From NCBI RefSeq assembly GCF_035222375.1, contig NC_085887.1, forward strand, positions 657,501 to 721,500: a stretch of 64,000 bases of DNA, in the 5' to 3' direction. How positions within the stretch are numbered: position 1 is the stretch's first letter; each line of letters starts with the position of its first letter. The DNA is from Podospora pseudocomata (Eukaryota > Ascomycota > Sordariomycetes > Sordariales > Podosporaceae). Below are positions 58,238-64,000 of the stretch, one piece after another. The notes below the pieces were generated by a model. It searched no databases. It was not told the origin of the DNA and saw only the letters and a program-made list of their open reading frames with translations. The translations under genes were made by a program, and so were the position numbers.

Positions 58238-59311
58238 ATGTCAAAGACAATGCCCACTCTGGAACTCAATCCTCACAAACGGATTCCCCTTCTCAAAATC
58301 AAAACACACCACCCCGATCATGAGCCACAGCTCCCCATTAGCGAGACAAAGTCTCACCCCACCCGTCCAACAGCCTCCGACCTACCAGACCCCCCCCCAT
58401 CAAACAACACCGGCAGCATCTACTTCATCGGCACCGCCACCACCATCCTCTCCTGGCACGGCGCCCGCATCCTAACCGATCCCAACTTCCTCCACGCCGG
58501 CGACCACGTCCACCTCGGCCCAGGCGTCACCTCGGAACGTCTCACCAATCCCGCAGTAGACATCAACGCCCTCCCACCCCTAGATTGCATCCTCCTATCC
58601 CACTACCACGAAGACCACTTCGACCGCCTAGTCGAAGACTCCCTCAGCCGCCAATTCCCCATCATCTCCACCCCCCACGCCAAATCCTGCCTCACTTCCC
58701 CTTCCAAACCAGAGCCCTTCCAGAACGTCACTGCCCTGGACTTTTTCGACTCCCTGATCATGCCCATCGTTCAGCCCACCTCCACCAACAGCAACGGCAA
58801 AACCCCTCAAATCAAAGTAACAGCCATGCCAGGGAAACACGTCCCCCCCGGCCCCCTCGCCGTCGCCAACGACCTCCTAGGCGCTGTCCCACCCACCAAC
58901 GGCTGGCTTCTAGAACTGGGATACACCACCTCAGCCGAAACAGCACAAAACACCCAAGTAGGCTACAGAATCTACATCTCGGGTGACACCCTCCTCATCG
59001 ACGAGCTGAAGCAGATCCCACAATGGCTTCACGGAGAAAAGATCGACCTGATGCTTGTCCACCTTGGCGGGACGACGATCCCGGGTGCAAAGATGCCGCT
59101 CTTGATGGTGACAATGGATGGGGTGCAAGGGGTGAAACTCATGAAGATGATGAATCCCGACATCACCATCCCAATTCACTACGATGACTATGACGTGATG
59201 GTGTCGGGGCTGGATGACTTCAAAAAGGAGGTCAACGGCGCAGGGTTGCAGGACAAAGTCGTGTATCTGGATAGGGGGGAAGAGTATCAGTTTCAAGTCA
59301 GGGGGCTATAA
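58238..59311 (+). CDS. Metallo-beta-lactamase-fold hydrolase (UlaG-like)
   Basis: A single-exon gene of 357 aa. The Met at 58238 is chosen, and 58250 (A at -3) is nearly as good. After a Pro-rich leader the fold begins at about residue 65 (IYFIGTATTILSWHGARILT). The metal-binding motif is SHYHEDH (H122, H124, D126, H127). Further ligands are H201 (PGKH), D250 (ISGDT) and H314 (IPIHYDD). This is a complete two-metal site of the beta-lactamase superfamily, closest in pattern to UlaG-like hydrolases and N-acyl-phosphatidylethanolamine phospholipase D relatives. It should hydrolyse an ester, lactone or phosphodiester in the cytosol. The substrate is unknown. Confidence 0.9.
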   Translation: MSKTMPTLELNPHKRIPLLKIKTHHPDHEPQLPISETKSHPTRPTASDLPDPPPSNNTGSIYFIGTATTILSWHGARILTDPNFLHAGDHVHLGPGVTSERLTNPAVDINALPPLDCILLSHYHEDHFDRLVEDSLSRQFPIISTPHAKSCLTSPSKPEPFQNVTALDFFDSLIMPIVQPTSTNSNGKTPQIKVTAMPGKHVPPGPLAVANDLLGAVPPTNGWLLELGYTTSAETAQNTQVGYRIYISGDTLLIDELKQIPQWLHGEKIDLMLVHLGGTTIPGAKMPLLMVTMDGVQGVKLMKMMNPDITIPIHYDDYDVMVSGLDDFKKEVNGAGLQDKVVYLDRGEEYQFQVRGL

Positions 59312-59474
59312 CTGAAAAGAAACAGAAAAAACTGTTGATGGTCTTAAAGTCAATGTTTGTATTTGCTAGCAATAAAGATGATGGTATCATAATACTCCCT
59401 CCCAAACTACAACTAATTCGCACAAGCATTCTGTCTCTCCTTTGCCATGGCGCTGTTGCGTCTATTCAGGGAGT

Positions 59475-60042
59475 TCAAGCCCTCATGGGGGCCTGTCCCT
59501 GATAGCCCATCTTGTCCGGCACACCTCCCTGCATCGCGTCCCTGCGCTTCTCCACTTCCTTGTGCGACTGGATCACACCGCAGCAAGGGCAGCAGCAGGC
59601 GACAAGACAGTCGGTGCACCCGCTTCCCTCGATTCTATGCTTGGATCGGACCTCTCCACGCTGAAGGCATTCGAGACTGTGTTGCACAACAAGTCAGTAC
59701 AGGTGCTATTGGGAGAAAGCCATGAGGAAGAGGTTACTAACATCCATCCCCAGCCGCCACAAAAGTTCAAGCCGCACCAGGCACATCCCCACATGCCACA
59801 TCCGCTAGGTGAAGGGTTCGAGGGGTTCTCGAGAAGCTCATGAGTCTTGTTCACCACTGTCCACCCATATGGTCAGCCACTAATCGATACACACCAAGCC
59901 ATGGGTGAGGAGAGTTGAATGAATGGCAAGACTCACGAATACAAGGGCAGCAGCACCCCATCCAGAAGTGCCCACCAGAGCAACATCCACAGAGGCCATC
60001 TTGCCACTCTCCTTCCTTGATGACGGTGGGTTGGTGAGACAT
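59475..60042 (-). CDS. PLAC8-family Cys-rich protein
   Basis: Exons are 60042-59937, 59856-59742 and 59676-59475, giving 140 aa. The introns are 80 bp (GTGAGT...CAG) and 65 bp (GTTAGT...CAG). The N-terminus GLCGCCSGGHFWMGCCCPCI and the C-terminal ACCCPCCGVIQSHKEVEKR are the two Cys-rich signatures of the PLAC8/cornifelin/FCR family, with a Gly/Trp-rich membrane-associated middle (CAWCGLNFCGGWGW). Plant and fungal relatives sit in the plasma membrane and affect metal (cadmium, zinc, calcium) tolerance or cell size. The role here is inferred from family only. The middle exon was assigned by frame continuity. Confidence 0.82.
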
Positions 60043-61890
60043 GATGTGTTCGATATCAGATCCGGTGGGCAACGTTACGTAGAGATGTCGTGTACGGGAT
60101 AAGTACGAGAGGTAATCAGGTAGCAACGGTGACGACGGTGTTCTTTGCATCAACCAACAGGATCCGAGACAAGAAAAGAAACTCAATTCCAGTTCTCCTG
60201 GGGAAAAAGGGGGGAACTCGGTTCATTTTAAACCATCAGCCCTGGGGGTCGGTCTCTGTCGTTACACAGCAGCAGCTGCTGCTGTACCCTTGACTGCGCC
60301 ATGTGTGAGGATCACACTTCGGACTGAGAGTTATTAGGTAGGAGGGGACAAAGAGGGACCCCGGCTTGCGGCTGATGAATGGGACCTGTGCTGTGACGGT
60401 CAGAAGGGAAACGATGTGTCGTTAGTTGACGGCTTGGGCTGTAATGTTGGCCTTGGCCGCGGCTCGTGATCATGTATGTCTAACTGTTTTGGAAAATGCG
60501 GTGGGAGACAACAGAGAAGGTCGCAGCCAAAGGCCCGCTGCCTCTTCGCATTGTTTTCTCATTTCAACGTCGAACCGCAAAGGTCTGCCAAGAGCTGGGG
60601 AAACGGCAGTGGCTTTTGGTTGTCTGGGAAGCTCGGTCTTGTGAAGGGGCGTTGGTGGGCTGGAGCCTTGCGACTCGGACTCGTACAGGTGTTGGATCAT
60701 CGGAGGATGGAACTCTGGTCAGGAATCGTGGCAAGCCGGCGACTACTTGTCTGACTGAACACCTTCATTTTAAGTTTTTTTGTATCCAAGAACTTTCAGC
60801 TTACGAGTCAGCTAAGAATTTTCTTCACCTCGATTCTTCTTTCTAGGAATGTTTCCTCAACGAGGCTCGCAGCAGCTGATAAGATGGTGGGGCTTGGCTC
60901 TGGAACCATTGAGACCACCCACACAACGCCCCCACAATTGACAGCAGATCATGCAGGGTCCCGTCGTACATGATGGTTTGGGACCTCCCAACTGCGACCA
61001 AAAACAAACTGAACAGTTATTTCGTCGTAAAAAAATCAGACTCGAAAGGGATTGAGGTAGGTAGTCAATACCTACTGACCTAAGGAGGTGTCGGGGTCCT
61101 TTTTCATTGACAAAACACCCAAGAGCACCTTGCGGGGAAAGCAGATCACTGCATTCCCCCCACAGGTAGGGCTGCTAGCGCACGGCCCAACCGCTGTGCC
61201 GGAAATAGCCCCCCGTTCCCCCCACTGTGCCACTCATCACTTAACGAGGCTCGGATGAATATCAATGCCCGCTCCTCCATGAACGACATGATTGAGCCGC
61301 CAGCCTACCGCTGATGACCTCCGAAACGGATCTATATCTCCCAGTCGGCCGAACCACTGTTCCTCGAGAGATATACCTGGAAATATCTTCTTGGCGTAAC
61401 CAAGAGATGAAGCTCTCGATACGAAGGCCTGTTGTCAGGGTCACCAAGTGGGTGAGGGTAACATGTGGTGGTATTCGCCGTGGTGTCACCTCAAGGCCGC
61501 CCTCAGCCGCACCCCGGAGAGGTGACAAAGTTCTGACCTCTTGTCAATCTGAAACCATGCTTTGTTGATTGCAATGTGCCACAATCTATCTGCTCATCAC
61601 CACCATTACTTTTATTGACCTCGAAATATCACCACATGCGTTTCTGGGAGCCCCCGATGTAGTCATGAAGTGAGGCCCTACACAATTACGAAGCCCCAGA
61701 ACAGATATGCCCATGTATGGTTCAAGATCTCGTCACGACTGTTCACTGCAGGTGCATGTCAGGTCTGATACAGTGTATACGTTCCGATTGCTGCAATGTC
61801 TACCTCCATTGTCCCCTCATTACACACAAATTTACATCCATGCAGATCTTCTTTACAATATCTATCCCCATCCCACCTTCACTATGCCAA
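60043..61890. other. Gene-poor stretch of 1.85 kb
   Basis: No domain-bearing frame is seen. It holds the PLAC8 promoter (right of 60042) and the 3' flank of the helicase. Overlapping 75-115-codon frames at 60470-60850 have no recognisable content. Confidence 0.5.
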
Positions 61891-64000
61891 CTATTGATCA
61901 GCCTGCGATTTACCCAGATTCCCAACAAGGCAGGCCAACAACGCCAAACCCCCACCACCACCAGGTTGTGAGCTCATCTCGTTCTTTATAACAAACCCCT
62001 CCTCCACGGTGCACTCTCTTTCCTCAACACAGCTCTTTCCCTGCCCACACTCTTTCATAATGACATGGTCGTTCTGATCGACAGAGTTCTCCTTCTCAGT
62101 AGACACCTCCTCCTCAACCTGCTTCTCCTCAATGCATTCCTTCTCCTGAACAATATCCTTCCTCTGAACATACTTCTCCCTCAATACCTCGTTCTCGGGA
62201 GAAAACTCCTTTTCACTATCGCCATCCGCATCGCGACACATCAGCCAATCATATGCCTCTTGATTGATCTTTCGAGTGGTGGATCTGCGGTAAAACTCCT
62301 CGTTTCTCTTGTGCTGAGCGGCCAAGGCCTCGGTAGCTTTGCGGTGCAACAGAGCCGACTGATCGATCTCGTCCAGGTCGTCATACGCCATCGTGGGCCA
62401 GTCGTCAGACAACGGGGTAGACCAATCCTCATTGTCGGGGATTTCGGCATGCAGCCAAACAACCTGTCCATTCCCGCTGCAAAGATCGTTCCCATCCCCA
62501 TTCTCACTGGTAGCGGATGGTGAGCGGTCCATGCAGGCAGCGTACATCCGGCGAAGATGCTCACTTCGGTGCTTGAAATGCTCGGAATACGGCATATCTC
62601 CAGACATCAGGATTATCTCCCCTAAACGCGCTCTGGTTAGAGCCACGCACAACCTATTAGGGTCGTCAAGAAAATCAGTAGATCTCTCCTTCGAGAGATC
62701 CAAAAACACAAAATCAGCCTCGTGGCCTTGCGAGACATCGACTGTACGAGCTTCCACCCGCTTCTGGGCCCATTGAGGGAGTGTCCTGAGCTCCTTCTTA
62801 TACCGCTGGAAGGCAGCTCTGTATGGCGATATTATGAGGACGGTGCCGGGCTCCACACTGTCCGGCTTGCGAAAATGTTGATCAGCCAGCAACTCCTTGA
62901 CACGAGTCATCACCCAAGCCGCGTGGCTAGGATTCCAGCATGATGTTCCCTCCGTCTTTTCTCCGACAGATCCTTTCAAATGAACAATGAGTCTCGGTAC
63001 TCCGCACGGCTTATTGCCAATGAGCCGGCTCAGATAGTTGCGGACATGAACGAGCGGTCGGTTTTCTGTTTTTGCTGTTCCCGAGACCATGCGTCCATTG
63101 TACCAAAGACCGGATGCCAACCGATGAAGGCTGCCATAGGCACGGTGATTGATCAAGAGTTCATGACGAATCACCCCGGCCCTGGCCGCGCGTTCCATCA
63201 TCGAAATTTGCATTTGTCGCGCGTAGGGATTCTGAGAACCGGAGCCCGCAGAACCGACGTAAGGTACAGTTTGCCGATGATCGCCGCAAAATATCCAGGC
63301 GACCGGGTTGAAGTTTGCAATTGCCACCAAGTTGCACAGCTCTCGGGCATGGGGCGACTCATCAAAGAACACCAAGTCGGGCTTGAACATGCCCTTAAAA
63401 TGATTAGACGCAGCCACAGGGGTTGTCGCAATAAAGTCGGCGTCGGCTAGGGTGTCTCGGTACAGATCGTATACTAAATTGCGAAAACGGAGGGGGACCA
63501 CGAGGCATTCCTCCTCACCGAACAACTCTTCTTCCATGTACTTCTTGATCGGCTCATACTCCGTATCCTTGTGTGCTTCATAACGCTCCCAAGCCGCTTC
63601 GTCGAGACTCGGGGCTCTGCAACTGGTCTCGGAATTTTGCCCAGTGGTCATCTCTTTGACAGTCGCAAGGAATTGGTTGGTGAAGTCGGCATTGGAAATT
63701 CCGCCCGCCGCGGCGTCCTCCGCTTGGTTCAGCTTAGAGCTCCGGTTCACCTCAAAACCCCAACCCTTCATCCGAATGATCGACTTCTTCATGCCCAGAT
63801 CTTGGTACAGGCGGACCATTCGGTTCGCAACATCGTCGACAGGACTGTTCATATCGACGATGAACAAAACCTTTGCCGACTCATTCGGACGCTTCCCAAA
63901 TCGTACCATGGGCTCAGATTGAGCCATGGCGATAGTGAACAGATTGAAGTGCGTCTTACCCGCACCAGGCCCCCCTGGGAGAACACAAATACCGCATGGT
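61891..64000 (-). CDS. UPF1-like superfamily 1 helicase, 5' end outside the window
   Basis: An open frame enters from the right edge (codon start 63999) and ends at 61891. About 703 residues are visible, and the true N-terminus is missing. Motifs in order are Walker A PGGPGAGKTH (about 63932-63972), motif II FFDESPHA, motif III IFCGDHRQT, an NHRAYGSLHRL motif, motif V RTVDVSQGHEADFVFLDL and motif VI RLCVALTRARLGE. This set fits AAA_12-type helicases related to Upf1, Sen1 and ZNFX1. The motif II Asp-Glu and the VI Arg residues are present, so ATP hydrolysis and unwinding are likely. The C-terminus (about 130 residues) is rich in Glu, Lys, Val and Cys repeats (KECIEEKQVEEE) and ends in a Gly run. 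Many fungi carry such helicases of unknown role. Confidence 0.88.
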   Translation of the reverse strand, partial: PCGICVLPGGPGAGKTHFNLFTIAMAQSEPMVRFGKRPNESAKVLFIVDMNSPVDDVANRMVRLYQDLGMKKSIIRMKGWGFEVNRSSKLNQAEDAAAGGISNADFTNQFLATVKEMTTGQNSETSCRAPSLDEAAWERYEAHKDTEYEPIKKYMEEELFGEEECLVVPLRFRNLVYDLYRDTLADADFIATTPVAASNHFKGMFKPDLVFFDESPHARELCNLVAIANFNPVAWIFCGDHRQTVPYVGSAGSGSQNPYARQMQISMMERAARAGVIRHELLINHRAYGSLHRLASGLWYNGRMVSGTAKTENRPLVHVRNYLSRLIGNKPCGVPRLIVHLKGSVGEKTEGTSCWNPSHAAWVMTRVKELLADQHFRKPDSVEPGTVLIISPYRAAFQRYKKELRTLPQWAQKRVEARTVDVSQGHEADFVFLDLSKERSTDFLDDPNRLCVALTRARLGEIILMSGDMPYSEHFKHRSEHLRRMYAACMDRSPSATSENGDGNDLCSGNGQVVWLHAEIPDNEDWSTPLSDDWPTMAYDDLDEIDQSALLHRKATEALAAQHKRNEEFYRRSTTRKINQEAYDWLMCRDADGDSEKEFSPENEVLREKYVQRKDIVQEKECIEEKQVEEEVSTEKENSVDQNDHVIMKECGQGKSCVEERECTVEEGFVIKNEMSSQPGGGGGLALLACLVGNLGKSQADQ

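Overview
The window comes from a filamentous ascomycete (Pezizomycotina). A Sordariomycete, perhaps Sordariales, is my best guess but is not proven. The evidence is short GT-AG introns of about 49 to 105 bp in most genes, a fungal Zn2Cys6 regulator, a highly reducing polyketide synthase with fungal domain order, a class V chitinase, a Git3-like receptor, and Ty3/gypsy and Fot1/pogo transposons.

Layout. At 1-5596 lies the 3' part of a decayed Ty3/gypsy LTR retroelement. It carries an extra antisense ORF (4413-5057) before its 3' LTR and is inserted in a Fot1/pogo transposon (5597-6013). From 6.1 to 12.7 kb there is a small ankyrin-like gene, a secreted ferritin-like (Rds1-type) protein divergent from a cytochrome P450, and a D-2-hydroxyacid dehydrogenase. 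From 12.9 to 22.9 kb come a Gly/Ser-rich membrane protein, a tRNA-Ser(AGA), a large F-box/ankyrin protein, two doubtful genes, and a secreted GH18 chitinase. About 3.3 kb without a recognisable gene follows.

A likely secondary-metabolite cluster spans about 26.2-43.3 kb. It holds a Zn2Cys6 regulator, a nine-exon polyketide synthase (KS-AT-DH-MT-ER-KR-ACP, 2561 aa, all main catalytic residues visible), a divergent short-chain dehydrogenase, and an MFS transporter whose frame is interrupted in a T-run. The 1.85-kb promoter shared by the synthase and the dehydrogenase carries a repeated ACTCCGGG/ACTCCGAA motif pair and a perfect CGG-N11-CCG palindrome. These are the best candidates for binding sites of the cluster regulator. 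The genes would work as regulator (expression), synthase (C-methylated reduced polyketide), dehydrogenase (tailoring) and transporter (export or uptake). That the four genes act together is inferred from proximity.

From 45 to 64 kb there is a seven-helix receptor, an unknown membrane/coiled-coil protein, a long gene-poor stretch with a tRNA-like remnant, a small Cys-containing protein, a frame-broken kinase-like gene, a BCS1-like AAA ATPase with one frame switch, a second truncated pogo element cut by a lone LTR of the same family as at 5.2 kb, a metallo-beta-lactamase-fold hydrolase, a PLAC8 protein and the 3' part of a superfamily 1 helicase running off the right edge.

All exon borders come from reading splice signals and frame continuity by eye. 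No search was run, so family names rest on recognised motifs.
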